Origin: Seohaeicola saemankumensis
GTDB taxonomy: Bacteria > Pseudomonadota > Alphaproteobacteria > Rhodobacterales > Rhodobacteraceae
Direction of reading: 5' to 3'
Length of the DNA: 64,000 nucleotides
Assembly: GCF_020171285.1 (NCBI RefSeq)
Contig: NZ_JAIUZI010000001.1
Coordinates: 434,001-498,000 of the forward strand
Positions 17,502 through 25,662 of the stretch are shown here, in pieces. Position numbers and translations under genes: made by a program. Below the pieces are notes generated by a model, which worked only from the letters and a program-made list of their open reading frames with translations, had not been told where the DNA came from and ran no database searches. The first letter of the stretch is position 1, and each line of letters opens with the position of its first letter.

Positions 17502-19799
17502 ATGGACAAGTTTGGGAAAAGCCAACCGGTAACACGGGTCGAGGACGTTCGGTTTCTTACCGGGCAAGGTCGCTATGTCGATGATATCGCGCCGAAGTCG
17601 GCGTTGCACGCTGTGTTTCTGCGCAGCCAGGTCGCGCATGGGGTGATCACCACGATGGATCTGGACGCGGCCCGTGCCGCTCCGGGGGTACATCTGGTAC
17701 TGACGCTGGAGGATCTGGAAGCGGCCGGGTTGACGGTCGGCATGGATGGCACCGTGGTCAAGAACCGTGATGGCAGCGACGGCGCCAAGCCTGAACGCCC
17801 GTTTCTGGCGCGCGGCAAGGTTCGCTTTGTCGGCGAGGCTGTGGCGATGGTCGTGGCCGATACTCTGCCTCAGGCGCGCGACGCTGCCGAGATGATCGAG
17901 CTGGAGATCGACGACCTGCCGGCCAAGCTGGACCTTGCTGCGGGAGGCGAAACGATTCACCCTGAGGCTCCGGACAATCGGGCGTTCGATTGGGGTCTGG
18001 GCGATGAGGAAGCCGCGCAGGCGGCCTTTGACGCGGCGGCCCGGACCGTCAGCCTTGAGGTTGGGGATAACCGGATCATCGTCAACTCGATGGAGCCGCG
18101 CGGCTGTTTCGCGGAATGGCAGGACAACCGCCTGCATCTCGCCTTTGGTGGGCAGGGCGTGTGGGGCATGAAGACCCAGCTGGCGGCCAAGCTGGGGCTG
18201 GACGAGGACCAGGTGCGAGTGACCAATCCGGACGTCGGCGGCGGGTTCGGCATGAAGGGCATGGCCTATCCTGAGTATTTTTCCGTTGCGCAAGCGGCGC
18301 GGCTGCTGGGGCGGCCGGTGCGCTGGATGTCGGACCGGACCGAGGCGATGCTGAGCGACAACGCGGGCCGGGATCTGGTATCGCTCGCCGAGCTGGCCTT
18401 TGATGCGGACCTCCGCATCACCGCCTACCGGGTGCGGACGCGGTGCAATCTGGGGGCTTACAATTCGCAGTTTGGGCAGCCGATCCAGACCATGCTGTTC
18501 AGCCGGGTTCTGATGGGGTGCTACGACGTGCAGACCACCTGGCTGCAGGTCGAGGGGTATTACACCAACACGACGCAAGTGGACGCCTATCGCGGGGCCG
18601 GGCGGCCCGAGGCGATCTATGTGCTGGAACGGGTGATGGACCGGGCGGCGCGCGAGCTGGGGGTGGATCCTTGGGAGCTGCGGCGGCGCAACTTCATCAA
18701 GCCCGAGGCATTTCCCTACACCAGCGCGACGGGAGAGACCTATGACGTGGGCGAATTCGATCGGGTGCTGAAGCGCGCGGGGGCCGAGGCGGACGCCGAT
18801 GGTTTCGCGGCACGCAAGGCGGCGGACGCGGAGCGCGGGCTGCTGCGGGGGCAGGGCCTTTGCTACTATATTGAAAGTATTCTTGGCGATCCTTCGGAGG
18901 GGGCAAAGGTCGAGTTCTGCGAGGATGGCACAGTGAACCTCTATGTCGGCACGCAATCGAACGGGCAGGGACACGAAACGGTTTATGCCCAGTTTCTGGC
19001 CGATCAGACCGGGATTCCGGCGCATCTGATCCGGGTCGTGCAGGGTGACAGCGACCTGATCAAGCAGGGTGGCGGCACCGGGGGATCGCGGTCGGTGACA
19101 ACGCAAAGCACGGCGACGCTGGCGACAGTCGACAAGATGATCGCCGCCTTTACCCCTTTTCTGGCGGACAAGATGGGGGTCGCGGAGGATGCCGTGTCGT
19201 TCGATGACGAAACCTTCCGCGCGCCGGGGTCGAACCTGACACCGACGATGATGGAAGCCGCGGAGCTGGCGCGCGAGGATGGCCGCAGCGACCTGCTGGT
19301 GCACGAGGAACGGGCCACCTTGCCGGGCCGCAGCTATCCCAATGGCGCCCATGTGGCCGAGGTTGTCGTGGACCCCGAGACCGGTCAGGTGACCGTTGAC
19401 CGCTACACGGTGGTCGATGATTTTGGCAACCTGATCAACCCGATGCTGGCTGAAGGCCAGGTGCATGGCGGCGTGGTGCAGGGCATCGGTCAGGCGCTGA
19501 GCGAGCATGTGGTGTTTGACGAGGAGGGCCAACTGCTGACGGCCACCTTTATGGACTATGGCTTGCCTAGGGCGGGCGACATGCCGATGATCGGGTTCAC
19601 CCCGGAACCGGTGCCGTCAACCGCCAACCTGATGGGAATGAAGGGCTGCGGCGAAGCCGGGACCGTTGGATCGATGGCGGCGGTGTCCAATGCGGTGCAG
19701 GATGCGCTTTGGGACGCGGGCGTGAGGCAGGCCGACATGCCGTTCACGCCGCTCAGGGTATGGGACATGTTGAACGATGGTGCTGGCGCGGCTTCGTAA
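17502..19799 (+). CDS. Molybdenum hydroxylase large (Mo-cofactor) subunit, xanthine dehydrogenase family
   Basis: 765 residues. Ald_Xan_dh_C domain at about 15-125 (RFLTGQGRYVDDI start), then the molybdopterin-binding domain with GGQGVWGMKTQLA, GGGFGMKG, AYRGAGRPEA and TGGSRSVTT. The catalytic Glu is in MKGCGEAGTVGS near the C-terminus. The active-site loop is AYRGAGR, not the AYRCSFR loop of form I CO dehydrogenase, so a CO dehydrogenase is unlikely; an aldehyde, purine or N-heterocycle substrate is more likely. The partner FeS and FAD subunits normally encoded alongside are absent on either side. The downstream DUF2235 gene overlaps the 3' end by 23 bp. Confidence 0.9.
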   Translation: MDKFGKSQPVTRVEDVRFLTGQGRYVDDIAPKSALHAVFLRSQVAHGVITTMDLDAARAAPGVHLVLTLEDLEAAGLTVGMDGTVVKNRDGSDGAKPERPFLARGKVRFVGEAVAMVVADTLPQARDAAEMIELEIDDLPAKLDLAAGGETIHPEAPDNRAFDWGLGDEEAAQAAFDAAARTVSLEVGDNRIIVNSMEPRGCFAEWQDNRLHLAFGGQGVWGMKTQLAAKLGLDEDQVRVTNPDVGGGFGMKGMAYPEYFSVAQAARLLGRPVRWMSDRTEAMLSDNAGRDLVSLAELAFDADLRITAYRVRTRCNLGAYNSQFGQPIQTMLFSRVLMGCYDVQTTWLQVEGYYTNTTQVDAYRGAGRPEAIYVLERVMDRAARELGVDPWELRRRNFIKPEAFPYTSATGETYDVGEFDRVLKRAGAEADADGFAARKAADAERGLLRGQGLCYYIESILGDPSEGAKVEFCEDGTVNLYVGTQSNGQGHETVYAQFLADQTGIPAHLIRVVQGDSDLIKQGGGTGGSRSVTTQSTATLATVDKMIAAFTPFLADKMGVAEDAVSFDDETFRAPGSNLTPTMMEAAELAREDGRSDLLVHEERATLPGRSYPNGAHVAEVVVDPETGQVTVDRYTVVDDFGNLINPMLAEGQVHGGVVQGIGQALSEHVVFDEEGQLLTATFMDYGLPRAGDMPMIGFTPEPVPSTANLMGMKGCGEAGTVGSMAAVSNAVQDALWDAGVRQADMPFTPLRVWDMLNDGAGAAS

Positions 19800-20853
19800 A
19801 CGCATTGAAGGGTGGTTCGCCCGGCGGCTGCAATCCGAGCATTCCGCCGAGACGCGGCACCGAGAACCACAGGTCCATGTGATCATCCTGGACGGTACGA
19901 TGTCGACCTTGGAACCGGGGCGCGAGACCCATGCGGGCATTTCCTATCGCCTGTGCTGTGAGATGGGGCCGCAGGTATCGGTGTTCTACGAAGCCGGCGT
20001 GCAGTGGCGTAGTTGGCGGAGCGTTCCCGATGTTATGATGGGTCGGGGAATCAACCGGCAGATTCGCCGCGCCTATGGTTATCTGGCGTCCCGCTACCGG
20101 CCGGGTGACCGGATTTTCCTGATGGGGTACTCGCGCGGGGCCTACGCCGTCCGGTCGCTGGCCGGGGTGATCGACATGGTCGGTCTGCTGAAACCAGAAC
20201 ATGCCACGGTGCGCAACATACGTACCGTTTATCGTCACTATCAGACGACGCCGAAAAGCCCCATCGCGCAGACCTTCTCTCGGTCATTCTGTCATCCGGC
20301 TGTTCCGATCGAGATGGTCGGGGTCTGGGATACGGTCAAGGCGCTGGGCCTGCGGCTGCCGGTTCTGTGGCAGTGGTCCGACGCACGGCATGCGTTTCAC
20401 AGCCATCAATTGGGGCCGGGGGTGCGGAACGGGTTCCAGGCGCTGGCGCTGGATGAAAATCGTGCGGTCTTTGCGCCGGTGTTGTGGGATTGTCCCGTGG
20501 CTTGGGAGGGTCACGTGGAACAGGTCTGGTTCAGGGGAACCCACGGTGATGTGGGCGGTCAATTGGGCGGGTTCGAGCCCGCGCGGCCACTGGCCAATAT
20601 CTCGCTTGTCTGGATGTTGGAGCAGGCCGAGCGCTGCGGTATGCCGTTGCCGCCGGGCTGGGCCACGCGGATCTATACCGATCCGAATGCGCCCTCAGTT
20701 GGGACGTGGCGCGGATGGGGCAAGATCTTTTGGTTACGGCGGCGTCGTGTCGTGGGACGAGACCGATCTGAACGGCTGCACGAAACGGTGCGGCCCGAGG
20801 ACCGCGCCCGCGCCGGGTTGGGTGAGATGCGGGTGACACAGACTGCTGGATAA
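19777..20853 (+). CDS. DUF2235 alpha/beta-hydrolase domain protein
   Basis: 358 residues. The DUF2235 pattern is clear: HVIILDGTMST at about 34-44, the nucleophile elbow MGYSRGAYAVRSLAG with Ser119, GVWDTVKALG, and WFRGTHGDVGGQ holding the likely acid/base residues. Related domains include type VI phospholipase effectors (Tle1), but many chromosomal DUF2235 proteins are uncharacterised. There is no signal peptide and no T6SS gene nearby. The ATG at 19777 lies inside the preceding molybdenum-hydroxylase gene, in a different frame, so the two are probably co-translated. The last 35 residues are Arg-rich. Confidence 0.8.
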   Translation: MVLARLRKRIEGWFARRLQSEHSAETRHREPQVHVIILDGTMSTLEPGRETHAGISYRLCCEMGPQVSVFYEAGVQWRSWRSVPDVMMGRGINRQIRRAYGYLASRYRPGDRIFLMGYSRGAYAVRSLAGVIDMVGLLKPEHATVRNIRTVYRHYQTTPKSPIAQTFSRSFCHPAVPIEMVGVWDTVKALGLRLPVLWQWSDARHAFHSHQLGPGVRNGFQALALDENRAVFAPVLWDCPVAWEGHVEQVWFRGTHGDVGGQLGGFEPARPLANISLVWMLEQAERCGMPLPPGWATRIYTDPNAPSVGTWRGWGKIFWLRRRRVVGRDRSERLHETVRPEDRARAGLGEMRVTQTAG

Positions 20854-20921
20854 GCTCTGCCGGTTGCCGGTGCGCAGTGTAGGCGCTAGCGTGCGATGGC
20901 ACACAGTCAGGGGGCGCGCAG

Positions 20922-21665
20922 ATGACCAAACTCAATGGGCAAACGGCCTGGATCACCGGCGGGGGCAGCGGCATCGGCGCGGCCGGCGCGCGGGCGTTGG
21001 CGGCCTCGGGTGCGACGGTGGTGCTGTCGGGTCGGCGCGCCGAACCGCTGGAGGCGGTTGCGGAAGAGATCCGCGGCGCGGGAGGTCAGGCCTCGGTCGT
21101 GCCGCTGGACACGGCCGACGCGGCGGCGGTGCGGGCTGCGGCCGAGGCGATCGGGCCGGTGGATATCCTGGTGGCCAGCGCCGGCCTGAACGTGCCGGAC
21201 CGGTCGATGACGCGGGTCACCGACGAAGGCTGGGACAAGGTGGTTGGCGTCAACTTGAACGGGGTGTTTTACACGGCGCGAGCGGTTCTGCCGGGGATGC
21301 GCGCCAAGGGCGGCGGCACATTGATTTTGATTTCCAGCTGGGCGGGGCGCTACGCCACCCGGCTGACCGGCGCGGCCTATAACGCCAGCAAACGCGCAGT
21401 GATCGCCCTGAATGAATCGATCAACGACGAAGAGGGCGGCAACGGCATCCGGTCCACGGTGATCATGCCCGGCGAGGTGGCGACCGACATCCTGAAAACC
21501 CGGCCAAGCCCGCCGAGTCAGGCGGAAATGGACCGTATGCTGAGCGCCGAGGATCTGGGCGATACCATTCGCTTCGTGGCTGAGATGCCGGCGCGGGCCT
21601 GTCTCAACGAAATTCTGATCTCTCCCACGTGGAACCGGTTCTATCAGGGGTTCGACGAGCTTTAG
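20922..21665 (+). CDS. Short-chain dehydrogenase/reductase
   Basis: 247 residues, classical SDR. The cofactor motif TGGGSGIG is at 12-19, VASAGLN at about 85-91, and the catalytic Ser, Tyr153 and Lys157 fall in ISSW and YNASK. SGRR at the end of the second strand (Arg after the Gly-rich loop) favours NADP(H), but this is a weak indicator. The substrate is unknown. Follows the DUF2235 gene after 68 bp on the same strand and may be co-transcribed. Convergent with the thioesterase gene. Confidence 0.85.
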   Translation: MTKLNGQTAWITGGGSGIGAAGARALAASGATVVLSGRRAEPLEAVAEEIRGAGGQASVVPLDTADAAAVRAAAEAIGPVDILVASAGLNVPDRSMTRVTDEGWDKVVGVNLNGVFYTARAVLPGMRAKGGGTLILISSWAGRYATRLTGAAYNASKRAVIALNESINDEEGGNGIRSTVIMPGEVATDILKTRPSPPSQAEMDRMLSAEDLGDTIRFVAEMPARACLNEILISPTWNRFYQGFDEL

Positions 21666-21686
21666 TCACACGGGTGAGAGGGCGCT

Positions 21687-22172
21687 TCAGGGGCGCGTCA
21701 TGTCCATGATAATGCACGTGGTATTGCCAGAGGCATAAAGCTTGCCATCTGCGACGCCGCGGATTTCGCCATGGGCCACACCGGTTGAGCGCCCGGAATG
21801 GTCGATCTCGCCGATGCAGTCGATTTCCATATCCAGCGGGATCGAGCGGATGATGTTGATCTTGTATTCCAGCGTTGTGTAGATCGACCCCTTGGGCACG
21901 CGGGTCATCACCGCGCAGGCCATGGCGGAGTCCAGCAGCGTGCCGTACCAGCCGCCGTGCACGGTGCCCATCGGGTTGGTCACGTCGAACTGGGGAGCGC
22001 CGCGGAATACCACGCGACCATCTTCGACCGAGCGCAGTTTGTAGCCCATGGTCTTGCTGATCGGCGGCGCGGGCAGGCGGCCCTCGAGAATGCCCTGCAT
22101 GAACTCCATCCCCGACATTTCGAGGATCTGTTCGGTCTTTAACAGCTCGCTGTGATCGCTGGCGTAAAACAT
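21687..22172 (-). CDS. PaaI-type hotdog thioesterase
   Basis: 161 residues. The hotdog fold of PaaI/YdiI-like acyl-CoA thioesterases shows in NPMGTVHGGWYGTLLDSAMA, where HGG and the following Asp/Ser helix form the active site, and in TTLEYKINIIRS. The enzyme would release a free acid from a CoA thioester. Nothing in the context identifies the acyl group. An AGGGAGACG-type site precedes the ATG at 22172. Same strand as metF, 53 bp away, so co-transcription is possible. Confidence 0.85.
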   Translation of the reverse strand: MFYASDHSELLKTEQILEMSGMEFMQGILEGRLPAPPISKTMGYKLRSVEDGRVVFRGAPQFDVTNPMGTVHGGWYGTLLDSAMACAVMTRVPKGSIYTTLEYKINIIRSIPLDMEIDCIGEIDHSGRSTGVAHGEIRGVADGKLYASGNTTCIIMDMTRP

Positions 22173-22225
22173 GCGCGTCTCCCTTTGAGGGAGACGCTAT
22201 GGGGCCGCCAATGGGCGGACAAGAT

Positions 22226-23095
22226 TTACGCTACGTTCTGCAGTTTCGCGCGCGGGGTGACCCCCAGGGCATGGCAGACGTCGCGGGTCAGTTCGGGACG
22301 GTTCAGGGTGTAAAAGTGCAGCTTGTCTACACCGCCCTCAAGCAAATCACTGCACAGTTCGGTGCAGATCGCGGTCGCCAGCAGGTCTTCGCGCCCGTCA
22401 CGGACCGCTTTTTCAAAGGCATCCTCGACCCATTGCGGGATGGTGGTGCCGCAGCGGCGGGCAAAGTTGCGCGCGCCTTTCCAGTTCTCGATCGGCAGGA
22501 TACCCGGTGTGATTGCCGTGCCATCAATACCTGCCTTTTCGCATGCGTCGCGGAACCGGAAGAAGGTTTCGGCCTCGAAGAAGAACTGGGTCAGCGCCTC
22601 GGTCGCACCGGCGTCGAGCTTGCGTTTCAACCAGTCGATGTCGGCCTGTGCGCTGGCCGCTTCGGGGTGGATGTCCGGGTAGGCGCCGACGCGGATGTTG
22701 AAGCGGCCGCTTTCTGCGAGCGCCGAGATCAGGTCGACCGAATTTGCAAATCCGTCGGGGTGCGCAGTGAACTGGCCTTCGCCCTTGGGCGGATCGCCCC
22801 GCAGAGCGACGATGTCCTTGACCCCGGCCTCGGCAAAGCCGTTGGCGATTGTCATGGTCTCGTCACGGGTGGCGTTCACGCAGGTCAGGTGCGCGGCGAC
22901 ATTCAGACCGGAGGAGCTGTGCAGGGTGGCCACTGCCTCGCGGGTGAGGTCGCGGGTGGTACCGCCAGCACCGTAGGTGACCGAAACAAAGCGCGGGTCC
23001 AGCGGCGCCAGGGTCTGTACGGTATCCCACAGCCGGAAAGACGCGGCGAGGTTCTGCGGCGGGAAGAATTCGAAGGAAACGATGGGCGCGGTCAT
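22226..23095 (-). CDS. metF: 5,10-methylenetetrahydrofolate reductase
   Basis: 289-residue FAD enzyme reducing methylene-THF to methyl-THF for methionine synthesis. VSFEFFPPQ at the N-terminus contains the catalytic Glu; VSVTYGAGGTTRD, ALRGDPP and TQFFFEAETFFRF are conserved MTHFR segments. Length matches E. coli MetF (296). The start MTAPIVSF at 23095 fits the family; a longer frame to 23167 would run through the control region. A MetR-type box lies 50 bp upstream of the start, and metR itself is encoded just across the divergent promoter region. Confidence 0.93.
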   Translation of the reverse strand: MTAPIVSFEFFPPQNLAASFRLWDTVQTLAPLDPRFVSVTYGAGGTTRDLTREAVATLHSSSGLNVAAHLTCVNATRDETMTIANGFAEAGVKDIVALRGDPPKGEGQFTAHPDGFANSVDLISALAESGRFNIRVGAYPDIHPEAASAQADIDWLKRKLDAGATEALTQFFFEAETFFRFRDACEKAGIDGTAITPGILPIENWKGARNFARRCGTTIPQWVEDAFEKAVRDGREDLLATAICTELCSDLLEGGVDKLHFYTLNRPELTRDVCHALGVTPRAKLQNVA

Positions 23096-23144
23096 AACAG
23101 GGGATATCCTCAAGATTTGGCCCCTTGTTGCATGTGCGTGGTTG

Positions 23145-23157
23145 TGAGACAATTTCA
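23145..23157. promoter_or_regulatory. Candidate MetR box
   Basis: TGAG-ACAAT-TTCA matches the MetR consensus TGAA-N5-TTCA at seven of eight arm positions. It lies in the 90-bp gap between metF (leftward) and the Pmp3-like gene plus metR (rightward), the expected place for MetR control of metF and of itself. Confidence 0.5.
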
Positions 23158-23185
23158 TAATTCTCAAGAACTACATGAGTTGAAC

Positions 23186-23389
23186 ATGAGGTTGTTAATT
23201 GCGCTACTTTTACCGTGGCTGGTGTTCTTTACGATCCGCCGGCCGTGGCAGGGGATATTCTGCCTGATCCTGCAAATCACCTTGATCGGCTGGCCGGTGG
23301 CCGCGATCTGGGCTGTTTACGCGTTGAGCCAGTATAACACCGAGCGCAAGATCGAGGACTATCATCGCTCACAGGACAGGAACGACTGA
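23186..23389 (+). CDS. YqaE/Pmp3-like small membrane protein
   Basis: 67 residues with two hydrophobic segments (about 2-17 and 22-47) and a charged tail (NTERKIEDYHRSQDRND). The pattern LLPWLVFF...ILQITLIGWPVAAIWAVYAL resembles the Pmp3/YqaE family of small, two-span membrane proteins, whose roles in salt and membrane-potential stress are known mainly from yeast and plants. The start ATG at 23186 puts it 90 bp from metF and divergent from it. Its stop is two bases from the TTG of metR, so it is almost certainly co-transcribed with metR. Why it sits there is unknown. Confidence 0.75.
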   Translation: MRLLIALLLPWLVFFTIRRPWQGIFCLILQITLIGWPVAAIWAVYALSQYNTERKIEDYHRSQDRND

Positions 23390-23391
23390 CG

Positions 23392-24297
23392 TTGCATATC
23401 GAATTCCGTCATCTGCGAACAATCAAGGCCATCCATGAATATGGCGGGCTGGCCCGGGCCGCCGACCAGCTGAACATTACCCAGAGCGCGCTGAGCCACC
23501 AGATCAAGGGGCTGGAGGAACAGGCGGGTGTCGAGTTGTTCGTGCGCCGGTCCAAGCCGATGAAACTGTCGCCGGCCGGGTTGCGGCTGTTGCGGCTAGC
23601 GGACCAGATCCTGCCGCAGGTGGAGGCGATCCAGGCGGAATTCGCCTCGCTGCGCGACGGTAAGACCGGGCGGATGCACATCGCGATTGAATGCCACGCC
23701 TGTTTTGAATGGTTGTTCCCGGTGCTGGAGGCGTTTCGCAAGAGCTGGCCCGATGTAGATGTGGACATCAAACCGGGGCTTGCCTTTGATGCGTTGCCGG
23801 CGCTGCAAAAGGAAGAGGTCGATCTGGTGGTGTCTTCTGATCCCGAAGACATCGCTGGTGTGGAATTCATAGAACTCTTTGATTACGCGCCTGTTTTTGT
23901 TGCATCGGCGCTGCACCCGCTGGCCGCGAAACCCTATGTCGATGCCGAGGATTTCCGCAACGAGACGCTGATTACCTATCCGGTGGAACGGTCCCGCCTT
24001 GATGTATTCAGCCAGTTGCTGATTCCGGCCAAAGTGGAGCCGGAGGCGATCCGGCAGGTTGAACTGACGGCGGTGATCCTGCTGCTGGTCGCGTCGAACC
24101 GCGGCGTTTCGGTGTTACCGGACTGGGTGGTGCGCGAGGTTAAATACAGTTCCGACTATGTCACCCGACCGTTGACGAAATCCGGAATCAAACGGCGGCT
24201 CTATGCGGCAGTGCGTACGGATGACATGGACAAGCCCTTTGTTCAGCAGTTGATCCGCTTGGCCGGCCAGGAAGCCAAGCGGCTGCAGCAAGCCTGA
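23392..24297 (+). CDS. metR: LysR-family regulator, MetR-like
   Basis: 301 residues. The N-terminal HTH (about 3-62) reads FRHLRTIKAIHEYGGLARAA, then ITQSALSHQIKGLEEQ. Segments IECHACFEWLFPVLEAF and the opening HLRT resemble MetR of enterics (which has ECHSC...WL), the homocysteine-responsive activator of methionine genes. Placement next to metF with a MetR-like box between supports this. The start is TTG at 23392, with AGGA upstream; starting at a later codon would damage the HTH. Co-transcribed with the Pmp3-like gene. Confidence 0.85.
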   Translation: MHIEFRHLRTIKAIHEYGGLARAADQLNITQSALSHQIKGLEEQAGVELFVRRSKPMKLSPAGLRLLRLADQILPQVEAIQAEFASLRDGKTGRMHIAIECHACFEWLFPVLEAFRKSWPDVDVDIKPGLAFDALPALQKEEVDLVVSSDPEDIAGVEFIELFDYAPVFVASALHPLAAKPYVDAEDFRNETLITYPVERSRLDVFSQLLIPAKVEPEAIRQVELTAVILLLVASNRGVSVLPDWVVREVKYSSDYVTRPLTKSGIKRRLYAAVRTDDMDKPFVQQLIRLAGQEAKRLQQA

Positions 24298-24461
24298 GGT
24301 TGAAAATTAACTAAACGTTATTTGGTCGGACAATTTCGTATTTGACGTTATGCCCCGCCCTTGCCGAAAGTGCAGCATTGGATGCGGGCGGCTGACCTTG
24401 TCGTCGGACCTCGGGACCTCGGGTGGTGTGTCGCCATCGGATAACGTCAGAAGGACAGGCC

Positions 24462-25322
24462 ATGAAACACAACGGCGCCGCCGCAAAAACCGACCCCGAT
24501 CTGCAATTGGGGCTGATCGGGGATAACATTGCCGCATCTCGCGCGCCTGTTCTGCACCGGTTGGCCGGGGAACAGAGCGGTCTGACTGTGATCTATGACC
24601 GGTTGGTGCCGCCAGCGATGGAATTGACCTTTGCCGAGGTTTTTGCCAAATGCGCGCAGGGCGGGTTTCACGGGATCAACGTGACTTATCCCTACAAGGA
24701 ACGTGTTGTGGCGTATGTCACGGTGGAAGACCCGTTGGTGCGGGCCATTGGGGCCGTCAACACGGTGGTGTTCGAAACGACCGGGCCGAAGGGGTATAAC
24801 ACCGACTATTCGGGTTTTGTCACCGCTTACCGGCGCGAGCGGGGCGACGTAGCCCCCGGAGTGTGTTGCATGATTGGTGCCGGTGGCGTGGGTCGGGCCG
24901 TCGCCTTTGGCCTGTTGGCGCTGGGCGCGGAAGAGATCCGGCTGGTCGATATGGATGTGGGCCGGGCCGATGCCCTGGCCGCTGATCTAAGGTCGGCATT
25001 GCCGTCGACGAAAGTCACGACCGGGACAGATACGGCAATAGCGGTTGTTGGCGCGCAGGGGGTGCTGAATTGCACGCCGGTTGGTATGGATGGCTTGGCG
25101 GGCACTCCTGTGCCGCGCGAGGCGCTGCGCGGGGCAGAATGGGCTTTTGACGCGGTTTACACCCCTGTAAATACACAGTTTCTGAGTGATTCCCGCGCTG
25201 AGGGTTTGCAGTTGATTTCCGGCTACGAGCTGTTTTTCTATCAGGGTGTGGACGCCTGGGCGCGGTTCGCGGGCAAGCCGTTGGATGAGGACCGGCTTCG
25301 CGCCGATCTGGCGCGGGGGTGA
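24462..25322 (+). CDS. Shikimate/quinate dehydrogenase-like protein
   Basis: 286 residues of the AroE fold. NVTYPYKE carries the catalytic Lys, GAVNTV and GYNTDYSGF contain the substrate Asn and Asp, and IGAGGVGRAVAFGLL is the dinucleotide-binding loop. The substrate-binding SxS motif of AroE reads ASRAPVLH here, so the second Ser is Ala, as in divergent quinate/shikimate dehydrogenases where it is often Thr. An acidic LVDMD ends the second Rossmann strand, which favours NAD rather than the NADP of AroE. It may thus be a catabolic paralogue and not the biosynthetic enzyme. Start at 24462, with AAGGA just upstream. Confidence 0.75.
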   Translation: MKHNGAAAKTDPDLQLGLIGDNIAASRAPVLHRLAGEQSGLTVIYDRLVPPAMELTFAEVFAKCAQGGFHGINVTYPYKERVVAYVTVEDPLVRAIGAVNTVVFETTGPKGYNTDYSGFVTAYRRERGDVAPGVCCMIGAGGVGRAVAFGLLALGAEEIRLVDMDVGRADALAADLRSALPSTKVTTGTDTAIAVVGAQGVLNCTPVGMDGLAGTPVPREALRGAEWAFDAVYTPVNTQFLSDSRAEGLQLISGYELFFYQGVDAWARFAGKPLDEDRLRADLARG

Positions 25323-25323
25323 G

Positions 25324-25662
25324 TCAGCCGTCGAGAAAGCGAACCGGTTTGGTCCACTGCAGGAGCGCGACACATCCATGGTCGCTCCAGACCCGGTGTT
25401 GGCTATCTTTCGGGTTGATGATGTAGTCACCCGCAGAGTAGGTGCCGCGATCGTCGCTTTGCGCACCGTCAAGCATCAGGATGGTTTCGACGTCCTGATG
25501 CAGATGGAGCGGAGCGGTCGCGCCGGGAATATATTTCAACAAAGCGATGGCGGGTTCGCCGGTCAGCAGCCAGTGGATGGTGATTCCGGGTTTGAACGGC
25601 TCGAACGTCAGATCGCGCCAACTGCCTCGGGTCAGGCCGGTTATGACTATGGGGTCAAGCAT
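25324..25662 (-). CDS. ChrR-like cupin protein
   Basis: 112-residue single cupin. Likely metal ligands are His53, His55 and Glu59 in PLHLHQDVE and His89 in KDSQHRVWS, the usual three-His/one-Glu set. The first half ([20 protein letters not shown]) resembles the cupin of the ChrR anti-sigma factor group. As the last gene of the leftward biuret/formamide operon it overlaps the preceding cysteine-hydrolase gene by 8 bp. It could sense a product or act as an isomerase or decarboxylase on an unstable intermediate; no function can be assigned. Confidence 0.7.
   Translation of the reverse strand: MLDPIVITGLTRGSWRDLTFEPFKPGITIHWLLTGEPAIALLKYIPGATAPLHLHQDVETILMLDGAQSDDRGTYSAGDYIINPKDSQHRVWSDHGCVALLQWTKPVRFLDG

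Noticed and set aside
17400..19532. Leftward open frame of 710 codons across the molybdenum hydroxylase gene
   Set aside because: Antisense to a gene with clear family motifs; composition is His/Arg/Pro-rich as expected for a shadow.
17502..19799. Carbon monoxide dehydrogenase large subunit (CoxL form I)
   Set aside because: The active-site loop is AYRGAGR rather than AYRCSFR, and CoxS/CoxM genes are missing.
22199..23185. Upstream extension of the Pmp3-like frame across metF
   Set aside because: Antisense to metF; the small membrane protein at 23186 is the only part with protein-like features.
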